Assembly (NCBI GenBank): GCA_015501055.1
Contig: JADNYV010000461.1
Coordinates: 1-27,192 of the forward strand
DNA: 27,192 bases
DNA from: Mucidula mucida
Taxonomy: Eukaryota > Basidiomycota > Agaricomycetes > Agaricales > Physalacriaceae
Direction of reading: 5' to 3'
Shown: positions 9,149-21,400 of the stretch, one piece after another
How positions within the stretch are numbered: position 1 is the stretch's first letter
Layout of the letters: every line of letters starts with the position of its first letter
The notes under the pieces: generated by a model
The model's database searches: none
Seen by the model: the letters and a program-made list of their open reading frames with translations, nothing else
Told to the model about the DNA's origin: nothing
Made by a program: the position numbers and the translations under genes

Positions 9149-10235
9149 GAGGTGCGGAAAACGAAAGACTAGACATATATAGAAAGTCCATGACTAAATA
9201 AGGAAATGCGTCCGTAGAGCCAATGCTCGTTGACCAATATACTCATATTCCAACAATAGACCCCACAACCCAGTGAAACGGGGAAAATATACGACACGAG
9301 CGAGAAACGGCTGATTCCCGTTGAGCTTGCAGTGCGAGGGTGTATCACTAAGAGACGTTGTTTGGTGGCGCAATTACTACACAATGACACAATTCAACTA
9401 TAACTTTGAGAACACAACACATAGTACTCATACAAAATACAATGACTGAAGAATATTTCAGGCAGTGTAGCATTTTGGGCTTTTAATGGCCATACCTTCA
9501 TAATACTTCTCCGGCGCTTCGATTGATGTGTGACTACCAGGCATCACGCCCGTACCAAGCTAGTCTCGGGCACACCGAATCGAGTGCCTCCATCTTTTAT
9601 GAATTGAACAGCATAGGTCCATTTCTATCAGCATCGTCATGGTTAGCGGGCTCTAGATCGATATCTACCGTGCCAAAGAGAAACCTACGTGGACGTTACC
9701 TGGACCCGTCTTCCACCTGTCTGTAACCGTACCAGCGTCGTCTGTTGCGTACCCTCGATAATTTTTGATGAGCTTCACGGTATGGCCGTTTAAAAACTAG
9801 ATAATTCAACACTGAGAAAGTATTCCGTGGTTAGGAAACTGAAGACAGATACCCGTGGTGGAGGGTATGCGTTGGGAGCCTGCGTAGCCATGGGCGATGA
9901 TGGTAGGACGCAAGGCGCTTAACGAGGACCGTCAAGATCATGCGGCAAGTTTTCCCACAGAATAGCTGTCATCGGACACTGAGCGTACACTTACAGGCAC
10001 CGTTCTCGGGCATCTCTGTGATATCCATATTCAGAAGCGCACATTCCAGAGACCTTGTAAGCCTTTTGAGACCTGCGCGGTTGGATACTGGTGAGCGACT
10101 TGACGTTGGCTACAAGGCGGCTCACTCGCAACTACTTGCCAGCTAGTTTACCAAGCAGTGCCTACATCATTGGGACCCGTACCCACAAAATTTCGTCATA
10201 GACTGCGATAATTAATTCCAACAGGTGGAGACGTT

Positions 10236-11767
10236 TCAATTATCTGTTTTCGTATCAACAGTCCGAGATGTAAAGCGGAGGCGAAACACGATATTTGATG
10301 CGGTCTGTAGAAGGATGAGCCTTTTGATGATAAGTGGCCGCAAAGAAATATCCCTACCCTCCTCCCACCAAATCGCCTTGACCTCACGGTGCATATCATC
10401 TGTGCTGAGCAAATTGCAGATTTCTTCATATCGCGAGAGCGCAGCAGCAGCAGTAGGCTGATCCAGGCTGTCGCAGTCCTTCATCAACTCGAGAAGTGTT
10501 CCAAGATCCGGCACGACATCCTCAATACACTCAGAAAGCAACGTTTGAGCCTGAAGTTTGTAATCATCGATGCTGCTCACCCGAAGATGAACCTCAAGAT
10601 TTGTTGCCAAACGGGCAACTTCATGCTTTGAAGCAATTGCAAACTCGGGCGCAGGTGAATGCGGTGAGTGGTGTTGCTTGTTGAAGCTACTGCTGTCAGA
10701 TGCAAGTACTGGCAGTGTAGCTGTTTCAAAGTCAATGAAGGCATACTTGCGTTCGGGTCCACGAACACCCGCGTAGAGGACCCCGAATTCTTTTGGCTTC
10801 GGAACCATGACATCCATAACAAAATTTTGGCCAATGGTGTCGCCGTGCGCGATATAGTGTTCGTGAAGAAAGGCGATGGCCTGGTCAAGGATCTCAACTT
10901 CACAGCATGTGGCCAACGTATCGGACTACTAACCTCAAAGAATGCCTGACCATAGCGAACCACTTCACCAACCGTTGCAAAATCAGCCCAGATCGCCACG
11001 TTCCATCTATTGGAGGTCAGCAATAGTCAGCGAGATATCGGTAGTGAGGACTTGCCTTGGCATCACAGCAAATACTTGACCATTGAACTCAATGTAGTCA
11101 AGAACGGGTATAGTATGGTTACGTGGATCGTCTCGAAGGTCATCGGAGTGTAAGAGACGAAGTGCTCGTAGCTCTTTAGTCGGTATGGAACCAGAAACCG
11201 CTCTGCACGAAATTGAAACAAAAACTTGGAATATCAGAGAGCAGCTTACTTGATTACGACGTCTCGTCCAATCCTGTCTCGTGCTGCCCAAACAAACGGG
11301 GACTAAAGCGAATTCTAGACGGTGGAAGGGAGCGAAAAGTAAGAAGCGCTTACATAGTACATGAATTTTGCATCTGCGTCGGTCTTGTACAAGCATGACG
11401 CAAATGGGAACGAGTGCGTCACAGTCGATTTGCCGGTAGTTGGGACAAGGTCACTGTATATGTCGGCTGAATCTTTGGGCACATATGGGTGGTATCCACA
11501 CGAAACAAAGAATGGACCAAGGAAGCGCCACATGCGCAGTAGTCGTCTCCTGTCACGTTCGAACACTTCTACATCATTGGGGTCGCCCGTGTCCCAAACG
11601 GCATAATCCTGAGTGATGGGGTAGTTCCAGAGCCAGGATCGGAATGTCCAATATAACGAGCTCCAGAATCCATTTACGCGCACCCAGCGAATAGGTTTGA
11701 GCAAGTAAGCGGCGGCTAGTACGCCGCCGCCTAGCGATATAGACAGAGCCGCAGCGTTCGTGATCAT
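10236..11767 (-). CDS. Membrane-anchored protein kinase-like protein (intact copy 2)
   Basis: The spliced model has 447 residues: exons 11354-11767, 11250-11302, 11056-11202, 10934-11006 and 10236-10892, with frame kept across all junctions. Residues 5-25 form a hydrophobic anchor. A family-specific segment with S-W-L-W-N-Y-P and W-D-T-G-D-P follows, then a kinase-like domain from about residue 140. Lys156 in DVVIK fits the ATP-binding Lys. Asp247 and Asn252 in HGDTIGQN fit the catalytic loop. Asp283 in IDFE fits the metal-binding Asp, with Glu in place of the DFG glycine. No glycine-rich loop is obvious and the catalytic-loop Lys is replaced, so activity is uncertain. The ATG at 11767 matches the paralogue's start; an in-frame ATG at 11794 is possible. 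Intron 3 (11007-11055) uses a GC donor. The substrate is unknown. Confidence 0.82.
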
Positions 11768-11987
11768 GGCGTGGACCAAGTACACGGTCACCACGTGCCT
11801 GCGCTGGTTCGTCTCATGCCGTCGGCATGTGCTTCACATTCAACATTGCAGCGATTTGGCTCGCAAAGCAAAGGCTAGATCTCCATCGAGTTAGCTTATG
11901 AGCTCTGGGTCTCCAGTCTCCAATCTGACCTCAAAGATGCGATAGGGTGTTTGTGAAAATGGCGGGGCAACGTTCTACTGTAATTCT
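11768..11987. promoter_or_regulatory. Divergent intergenic region between kinase copy 2 and MYND copy 2
   Basis: The 220 bp between the two opposed start codons must hold the kinase promoter and once held that of the MYND gene. No clear TATA box is visible. The pair probably was, or still is, co-expressed from this region; that is inference from spacing only. Confidence 0.4.
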
Positions 11988-13580
11988 ATGTCATTGGAAG
12001 ACCTAACAGGCAATATACAAGTCCAGAATCACCAGTGCCTCTCTCCAGACTTCGGCATCTGTGACCACCCCCTGGGCAACGCCTATATGATTGAAGACCA
12101 GCATCCCCGCATCTTCGCGAAACTTGGTCCCAAGCTCATTTCGACTCTTATGCGCGTAGATGCGAAAAGCTATACTCGTTTATACTCTCTGCGCCGTCAA
12201 ATCAGGTCAGAAGAAAGGCGACTACGACATCTATCAATGCAAGGAGCATCAAAGCCCCGACTGCGAAGAGTGCTTTGACTGGCCTCAAGTCATCATTCGC
12301 CAGGCGACTCAGAAAATCCTACAAATCGGAAGGCCGAGTACAAACAAGAACGGACTTGATGGGCTTACTGCAGTCTATGGGTGTGGAACTCCCCTCCTCG
12401 ACAAAACTGTCCGAAGAAGACTTGGAGAAGAAACTCGCTACGGCCTTGACGTTTTCACAAGGCATATCCTCATCCAGCAAGTTCCCTCTCAATCCTACTA
12501 AATTATCTGCGTGGAAGGTATGTCGGTATCATCCTGCATCGCGACTTCCTCTCTAAAATCTTAACGCGACAGAACGATAATACAGACGCGCCAGCCTCCG
12601 ACCTGACATTTCGAAATAGTACGGCTGAAGCAACGCTACGTGCAGAAATGCCAAATCCTTTCCCACTTTATGCTAGCGCGTTCATGGACGCGCGCAGAGC
12701 CTTACGAAGGATTGCTCAGTTGTTCGAGGCCGGTCAATCTGTCTTTGTTCTCAACGAGGCACAGGAGCACGCCGAAGCGATATGCATGCGAGTAGGCTTT
12801 CATGAATAATCCCCTCATTACCTTCCAACGATTACTTTATTCAGATCCTCAACATCTATAAGCTCGATGAAATGACACCCGTGATCGTTATCCTATATCT
12901 AGCGGCCGACAGAACGACTCCTCCACGAGAGTCAATGGACTTTGTCGCACACTACATGCTCAGGAAATCAAGAGCGGTCAGCAGGAACAGGCGCTCATGC
13001 GGAAACTACTATTCCAAAACTTGCAACGCCTTTCACCCGGCTTCGAGCCCGCGAGGCAGAAGTGCGAAATTCCATTCAAAGTATCATTCTTCCTTCACTT
13101 GAACCCGCTTTCTCAAACCGACATCGGCAAACTTTCGCACACAGGATGCGAGGTCTGCGGTAAGAAGACTGTAAGTCGTTGCTCCCAGTTTCTATCTCCT
13201 ATTGCAGTTCAGATAAGCACATCATGGAGCTCTTATGTATGGTTGATTTTTGCTGAGCGTGTACCCAGCCTATCAGAAAGCATATTGACATGACCACAAG
13301 GCATTCTGCAAGACGATGAAGAATGGTACTTGGGTATCCGTCAGTTTCTTGATTGGAGGGAGGTCAAGGAGATTTCTGCGAGGAACAATAAAGACAAGGT
13401 CTATCGATGGGCGAAACGCAGTGGGGATTTTGAGCTGAGCATATGTTTCGACCGGGCGCCCACTGAGCCCGCCTGGTAGGCAGCGCCGCACGTGGCTTTA
13501 ATTGTAATACTAACAGGGATCCATACCACGAAACTTTACAATGTCAGAGTGCTAAAGCTTCAGACCAAATCGACGATGTG
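11988..13580 (+). pseudogene. MYND zinc-finger protein gene, copy 2 (frame-disrupted)
   Basis: The sequence reads as one gene only after several frame changes. The start matches M-S-L-E-D-L and runs through C-D-H-P-L-G-N-A-Y-M-I-E-D to F-A-K-L-G. Q-C-K-E-H and F-D-W-P-Q-V-I-I-R-Q-A lie in the next frame. An AAAA run at 12313-12316 marks a +1 shift into M-G-L-L-Q-S-M-G-V-E-L-P. Regular GT-AG introns follow near 12520-12572 and 12792-12845. The frame changes again near 12955-12965. The C-terminal part shows a MYND finger pattern: CEVCGKKT, SRCSQ, Y-C-S-S-D and H-K-A-F-C-K-T-M-K-N-G-T-W. Within it one Cys is Phe, the frame is lost, and TGA lies at 13286-13288. MYND fingers mediate protein-protein contacts. 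The last exon probably ends near 13580, overlapping the opposing gene's 3' end. Assembly indels are an alternative to true decay. Confidence 0.65.
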
Positions 13581-14744
13581 ACCGCGGTGTCGCTGTTAGT
13601 CTCACGCGAGATCACCAGAACGGAGTGTCCCTTCTCTTCTGGGTTCCGCTCAAATTGCATCTGGCCTTCTTCGACGGACATGTTGCAAGTCGCGTGGGTC
13701 CAAGCTCGGCCGAGCACGACGCGTAGCATGATCATTTCTGGGCCGATGCACTATCACCGTGTGTATTTAGTAAGGCAAATTAAAAGCCTCCCAGAAAAAA
13801 TACACACCGCTATCTGGGTAAGCAAACACACGAATAGATTAGACGCCACATTGCTATCCCCGAAGAGACCGAGAAGGATGATGGATAGGATAGTAAAGGG
13901 CAGTGCCGATTCTATGACGATGGCGGCGATATTGGTGTACATCTGCGCGTGGTCGGGACCCAGGACGCTGCGGATGCGACGGCGGTGCCAGAGTATGCAC
14001 CCGGCGATCTGCGCTGTGAAGACGATGTTGATGACCATGAGCACGAGCCACACGCCGAATGAGATGGGCATCATATGGATTTGCGGTACGGCGATCTGCA
14101 CTACGACGAGCACTGAGAGGGCTGAATATATGTGAGGCCCAGTGCCAGTCGAGGAAAAGAGGGAGGTGGTACTTACTAACGGTGGACAAGTAGAAGAGAC
14201 CATTGAAGAGGATCAAGTACCATCTAAAGTTCCAAAGCAGCAAGACACGGAAGAGCTGACAGAAGTCGCGTCAGGTCTTGTTGAAGATGAACATGATGAT
14301 ACGGACCAAGAGTCCATCAGCCATAGCCGTAATCGTAATCGACGTAGTGTTCTCTATTGTCAACAGCGCAGACGTCTGCTCCTCCGTGAGATACCCCAGC
14401 GGTCCGCCAGGATGCTCGCGAAAGTTGATCCACGCATTCTGGCTGAAGCGGATGCTGCACGCCACGTTGATCGACGCGAGCACAAAGAACGCCGTGTTGA
14501 AGAGCAGCTGCATGAAAAAGTGCTTCCGCTTCTGCATAACGCGCTGCTGGAACGTGTAGTACATCAGTATGGAGTACACCGAGACGTGTATTCCTATGGA
14601 ACATGTAGATTAGTAGGTTTTAGCGAACAAGAAAGAGGTCATCAGACCATAACCAAAGGAAGCAAGATGTGTAGAGACGAACGTCGACTGTTCGTACCAG
14701 ATGCTAGCGGCGTCTTCTGCTGGGGCCCAGGACGGATCGGACAT
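13544..14744 (-). CDS. Seven-helix integral membrane protein of unknown function
   Basis: Exons 14648-14744, 14307-14593, 14177-14255, 13808-14121 and 13544-13750 give a clean 327-residue protein. Four introns of 51-57 nt are GT-AG; the first donor, GTCTGA, is atypical. The start is MSDPSWAPAED. Seven hydrophobic segments are visible, at about residues 34-50, 56-78, 120-140, 142-166, 172-194, 214-240 and 247-270. Between helices 2 and 3 lies a conserved-looking loop, C-S-I-R-F-S-Q-N-A-W-I, then H-P-G-G-P-L-G-Y-L. The tail of about 50 residues is hydrophilic, as in receptors. The topology resembles the lineage-expanded seven-helix proteins of mushrooms, but no GPCR signature or named family is recognised. 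It runs convergently into MYND copy 2, whose presumed end overlaps its last exon. Confidence 0.82.
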
Positions 14745-15976
14745 GGCGAGCTACAACCTCAGGATTCCCCCCGTTTTCCGCTGCCTTTTGTAGCATTCGG
14801 AACCGGTACTGAACATTCTTCGTGGCGTGAGAGGAGAAGCCTAAAGTGAGAAACGAACGCGATAAGCATTGCGTCTTCTAGGATAAGGTCGATAAGCGGT
14901 GCAGTCTCAGCCCAGTGACAGTATCATCTATTATTGCTTCGCGAAATGCCTCTCTTTGTGGAGAGACGATGCTGGGCTCTGGCTGCTGAACAGAGGAATA
15001 ATCATGGTTCTGCACAATATTTGATTGGCATTTGACGTCAGGATTGGCGCTGCGGAAACAAGGTTGAATGCACACGCACCCATCTATTTTCGACCCGCAA
15101 TCATTGTTCTCACCCTTCGCGGCAACGAAAGAGTCACCTAGCCGGGGAATCCGTTCAGCATGCGCATGTTTCTCTGCAGAAGTAGATGCGCCAGATGTGG
15201 TAATCGCTTTCCTTTGAGCCATATGCAAAGGATGAGCTCTAAATGTTATCCGTGAACTTGAAGATCGAAATATCGAGTTGCTGGGATATGAAGACGCAAA
15301 CCTTATTAGACCTAGTTACGCCAATCGCGGCGCGGCCATCCTGTTGAACGGTACGGTAAAATTCGTTGGCATGGTAGGGTTGCATTTGGTGGGCCTAGGA
15401 CACGAAGATGAGGACACGTCGCGAGATAAAGACACGGTTGCGCGAAGGGTGGTATCGTTTGGCTGAAGAGGAGGTACGTATGTGTGATCGTGCCAGTAAG
15501 AAACCAGCACAACCAGATGGTGTCGCTCCGAAATGAGGACAGGAATAATATGAGCAGTAGATAGCGGGGACGGGCGCGCGGTCGTGGTTGTAGTTGAGAT
15601 ACTTTTGGCAGAACGAACATTCCCACGATACATATAGGATTCTTCCTGGATTTTCCCCAAACTCTCCACGAAACCAGATTGGAACACCTATGATATCCAC
15701 TCGCTTGGCCTGGTAGAAGTATTCGGACCCTCGACGAGCTTCCAAATCTCTCCAAGCGCCCTCGCATCTGCACAGTTGATCGGTTCTTTATGGAATCGCT
15801 TAGAAAAGCAACACGAAGGCCTGAAATATACGCGCTTGGTATTAAGCAAGTCAAAAATCTATTGGAGGCGTGAAGGATCATTACAGTCGATGCTTTCGTT
15901 AATTTTGGTACAACATGCAGTCTATAGGTCAGTAAAGTCGGATACAAACGTTGATTTATTTCTTCTCTTCCTCCCC
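14745..15976. other. Spacer with unassigned open frames
   Basis: The left end is the promoter side of the membrane-protein gene. Two stretches are open on the minus strand: 14878-15228 (116 codons) and 15312-15947 (211 codons, with two more minus frames open beside it). A minus-strand piece near 15700-15800 reads D-A-R-A-L-G-E-I-W-K-L-V-E-G, which is protein-like, but it ends in a stop soon after. No domain, no consistent exon chain and no start context could be supported, so no gene is called. The enolase 3' untranslated region lies at the right end. Confidence 0.4.
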
Positions 15977-17621
<1,645 letters not shown>

Positions 17622-18447
17622 GGTAGATGGTGGTGGTTCAAGGTAAGGAGCCGTGGATCCAGATTTTGCGGGTCTAATGAAGCCTCGCCAATTTTCCCAC
17701 GCGGCTTTAATCGGCTCGACTGCATTGGTGCGCGTTCTCGCCCCAGAGACTTTGCAGAGACTAGCACGAATGCGCCTCGACGGTGTATTTCGGTTACGCT
17801 ACATCTCTCCCCAGAGATCATAAAGCCCGAGGTAATTTCAGCAGAGAGCATATATTCGCGTTCCACTCCCCAATATTCTGACAAGGGATGCCCGCCGATC
17901 AGCAAGGAGCAGACGGGCAAGCGCCCTGACATTTAGGACGACGCGCCGCTCCGTTCAATGTTTGAATATGTTCCCATAAGCGGCGCGTACTGTCATTTCC
18001 TGAATGTGTAAATGGACTGCATCTAGCCCACATAGAACACCATGACACCTGCTGAATCAGACAGCAGGTACCTCCAGGCTCCGTACAATCATCGATTCTC
18101 ACAATACTTAGAGGAAAGTGTTCGACCAAGCCTATAACGCCACATAAGTACGCGCAGCACTGTCACTAGCCAAGCATCCGGCAGTCGCTACAGACATGGT
18201 AAGCATCGTCCAGGCGTGACGATATGCGTAAAGGGGAGCGTATGAATTCCACTTTCTGAAGTCTGCAAACGCGCCGTGATTACCTTTGCCTCCCTTTCTT
18301 GAGTTGAACAAGGATCCATCACCATCCTGTTCCAAACAAACATGCATGATGAATTATTCAATAAGTGTATGTGCATATAACAACTACTATAGATCCAATA
18401 ACCAAACGAGTGCGGGTAAGGGTATCATGCAAGAAAAAATAAAGATA
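17622..18447. promoter_or_regulatory. Enolase promoter and dynactin 3' flank
   Basis: These 826 bp lie between the enolase ATG and the dynactin stop codon, both genes on the minus strand. Strong enolase expression is expected, yet no TATAAA was found at a standard distance; an ATATATG on the minus strand near 17850 is the nearest AT-rich candidate. The right part holds the dynactin 3' untranslated region. A 125-codon minus-strand frame reaching 17932 overlaps enolase exon 1 and looks accidental. Confidence 0.45.
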
Positions 18448-21400
18448 CTATGACATCCCTCCCGCCCGGTCCAACAAGCCCTTCATTCGTCTACTTAGTC
18501 TATCCGCCTCCATCTTGCGATCCAAAATATGCTGCGCAGGCAACTTCTTCTTCGGGACCCACACTTTGCCCCCATTCGCCTCCTTCCTCAGCGCATTCAT
18601 CGCGGACAGATCCACAACACGTGGTGACGTCGAAAACTTGATGACATCGCGGTACAACAGCTTACTCTCTGTCGTCAGAGACCGCAACGTCGGCGGCGAG
18701 GTGGGTCGCTCAGAGTCCGACTCATCTGTATCCGACTGCCCAGACGGATCCAGCGGTGGCGTTGGCGACCGCGCAATTGGCTCACGTAGGGGTGGGAGAC
18801 TCTCAATCTCTCGTATCAAGTCTTGGCCTTTGAGGTACGAGTTCTCGTTTCGAAGGAATCGAACCGTTCCACGCAAAGCCTCGAGCTACAATAAAATTAG
18901 AAAGCGGATGATAGATGACGCGCGCAATTCTCGCCTGTTCCAATAGATGTGATGTCTCCAGATTACTGTCCAATGCGACTGGTTCAGGATCAACCATTTG
19001 GACAGAGCCTAGCCAGGCAATCAGCACGTTTCTGATAGCATAAGCAGACATACCTTGTCGTTCATGTCCAGTCGACATCGACTTGAGCTTGACATTGTCC
19101 TGTTCCAACGCGTCCAAGTCTGCTTGAAGTTGTTCCATCGCTTCCTCATACGTGCGCTCTTGTTTCCGTGCCTTGGTCAGTTCCGATTCGAGATCAACAA
19201 TGGTGTCTGCCTGCTTCTTCACGGCCTCCATGCGCCTCTCCATCAACTCGATTTTTACGCCGGACTCTTGGATGGTCTGGTCCTTGGTCTTCAAGCTCCG
19301 AACGAGGCCCTGCATTTCATCGTTGAGCTGCGCGACCTTTCTCTCAGCCTCGACGTTGACGGCTAGAGCGGCCTTAATTTCGCCAACGCGAGTGACCCAA
19401 GGTGCGGTGATGCCAGTGACTATGCTCTGTTAGACATACTGACGTTCGATGTAAAACGGCTTACCCTTCATAATCTTCTCTGGCTCCATGATCATGGGAA
19501 GGAGTTCCGAACCTTCCTTGGTCAATTGTCCGAGTGCGTCTTCAATGGGTTCCCAGAACGACGCGTCAATCTTCGCTTCCATACCCACTGTCGTCGTTGT
19601 CGCCTGCTTGACATAACCCAAGATTGTCTTCAGCTGGAAAGCCGACTTGGCAGCCCGGACATCGCTTAGATGTGTTGTAATCTGTTTGGCCAACTAGAAG
19701 GATGGATCAGCGAGGTGAGAGGAGCACGCCAGAGCGACACCTACAGTGATAGCAAAGTCAACCAATTTCTGCACAGAGTTGCTCAAAGACCGCATCTGGG
19801 GAACCATGGTCGGTTTCACAGCAGACGAGTCGTTGACAAGGTCCTCCAAGCGCTTGGTGAGTTTCCTATGGGACATCGATTAGTTGAGCAGACTTGAAGT
19901 ACCGAGACGCCTACCGAGAGATGTTCTTCGCACTACGTCCTTTGTCGAGCAGTTTCTGAAGTGGCTCGAACAGTTCAGTTTCAATGTTCATGCCAGCCAT
20001 ATCGAGACCGATGTCTGGACCAGAAATGAGAACGCGTTGTTGAGAGAAGATCGACATACCATCTTCATTGAGCACAGATTGAATAGACGTCTTCGTGAGC
20101 CCAACAGCCGCCGCGAACATGTCGAGATCAAAGTCAAAGGAAACGAGGTAACCATGTTCCCTTTCACCAAGTTCCGAGTCGAACCCGCTAAAGTACTTGC
20201 CGTCAAGGTGATCGAACTGAGCTTGGATCCTAACGCAAGGTCAGCTTTCTCCCTAAATCACGCAGGAAACGCACTTGTCAATATCACTCGCACACTCCAT
20301 CTCTCTGAACTCATCCCTTCTGAGGAGATCGATATGCATATCTATCCTCCTCTCAACAGGCGCAATCTCCGGATATATCCGTCCCTTGTCCAAGAACGTT
20401 TGCACATCGCACTTCCTGAGGATCGCCGCGAATCGCTTGCACAGCGTCGACAGGCCGGCCAGGCGCGCACGAAGCTTAGAGTCACGTCACAAATCAGTTT
20501 GATCCAAAATGAGCGACGAGGAGACTTACATCACAAACACCGACAAGAGCTTCTGAACCAGGTCCATTGAGAGCCTCAGGGAGACCTTGAGTCTGCGCGA
20601 CGATACTGTTGATGAGATCCGCCTTGTGCGCCACACGCCGGAAGAACAGGTAGCAACTAGTCGCATCGCTGTCCGTCTCGACGTACAATTGGGGAAGGTA
20701 TGGCTAGTAGAACATGTCAGAGCGCGCTAGAAGAGAAGGAGATGCATACCTGAACGATACCCAACAACTCTTTGCTCTCCCTCGCCTCCAGCCGCAGTAA
20801 CTCGAGTTCAACATTGCGAGCTTGGTTCTTCGCGGCCGAAGATTGTAACTTGAGGTTCAAGGACATCATTGCGGCGGTCTGAGAGGCAGCAGTAGCAGAC
20901 TCTGTCTGGGCGGTCTGGGTCTGCATGCGAAGGTTGTCGAGTTCGCTGAGGAAAACATCATTGAGTATTGGTGAACAGGTGAGCGAAAAGGAGGACCAAC
21001 CTCTGCAGTTGGACGACGAGATCCCTGAACTGCGATATTGTGCCTTCAAGATCCAGACAAGCTTCCTCGAGATTCTCAATCTTGCGAAGGTGCTCCTGGA
21101 TTTGCATGTCCTTGGCGTCTGAAGAAAGATATGGTTCAGGATGTTTCGAGAAAACCTGGAAACTCACCCAGGTCTTCGTGAAGATTCTTCTCAGTCTCGA
21201 CGTGGTTCTCTTCCAGTTCGTCGCTCAGTTCCTTGAGTGCCTCCAGATCCTCGATCGTAATGCGCATTTCTTCGATTTTCTAGCACGAAGGTTCAGGAAT
21301 GTATGCGTCTGGAGAAACATACTTACCTCTCCGAGCATGAGATTACGTTCGGTTAGCTGAACGAGCATCTCTTCCGCGCCGAGAGCGTCGTCGAGCTGCA

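Larger units (their letters stand above)
8193..10235. other. Intergenic spacer between the two kinase copies
   Basis: No supported gene is seen in these 2 kb. The left end is the old promoter of kinase copy 1, with AT-rich TATA-like sequence near 8284-8296. The middle holds the A/B repeat array described separately (8932-9148) and a 16-bp palindrome at 8599-8614. Open frames of 60-80 codons between 8346 and 10146 show no domain, no splice structure and no similarity to other genes here. Confidence 0.5.

Noticed and set aside
9940..10146. Possible exon of a leucine-rich or F-box-like gene on the minus strand
   Set aside because: Short protein-like pieces occur in several frames, but no continuous exon chain or motif could be established.
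14142..14849. 235-codon plus-strand frame
   Set aside because: It lies antisense to exons 1-3 of the seven-helix membrane protein, whose spliced frame is coherent and hydrophobic as expected.
19884..20570. 228-codon plus-strand frame
   Set aside because: Antisense to several dynactin exons that join in frame on the minus strand.
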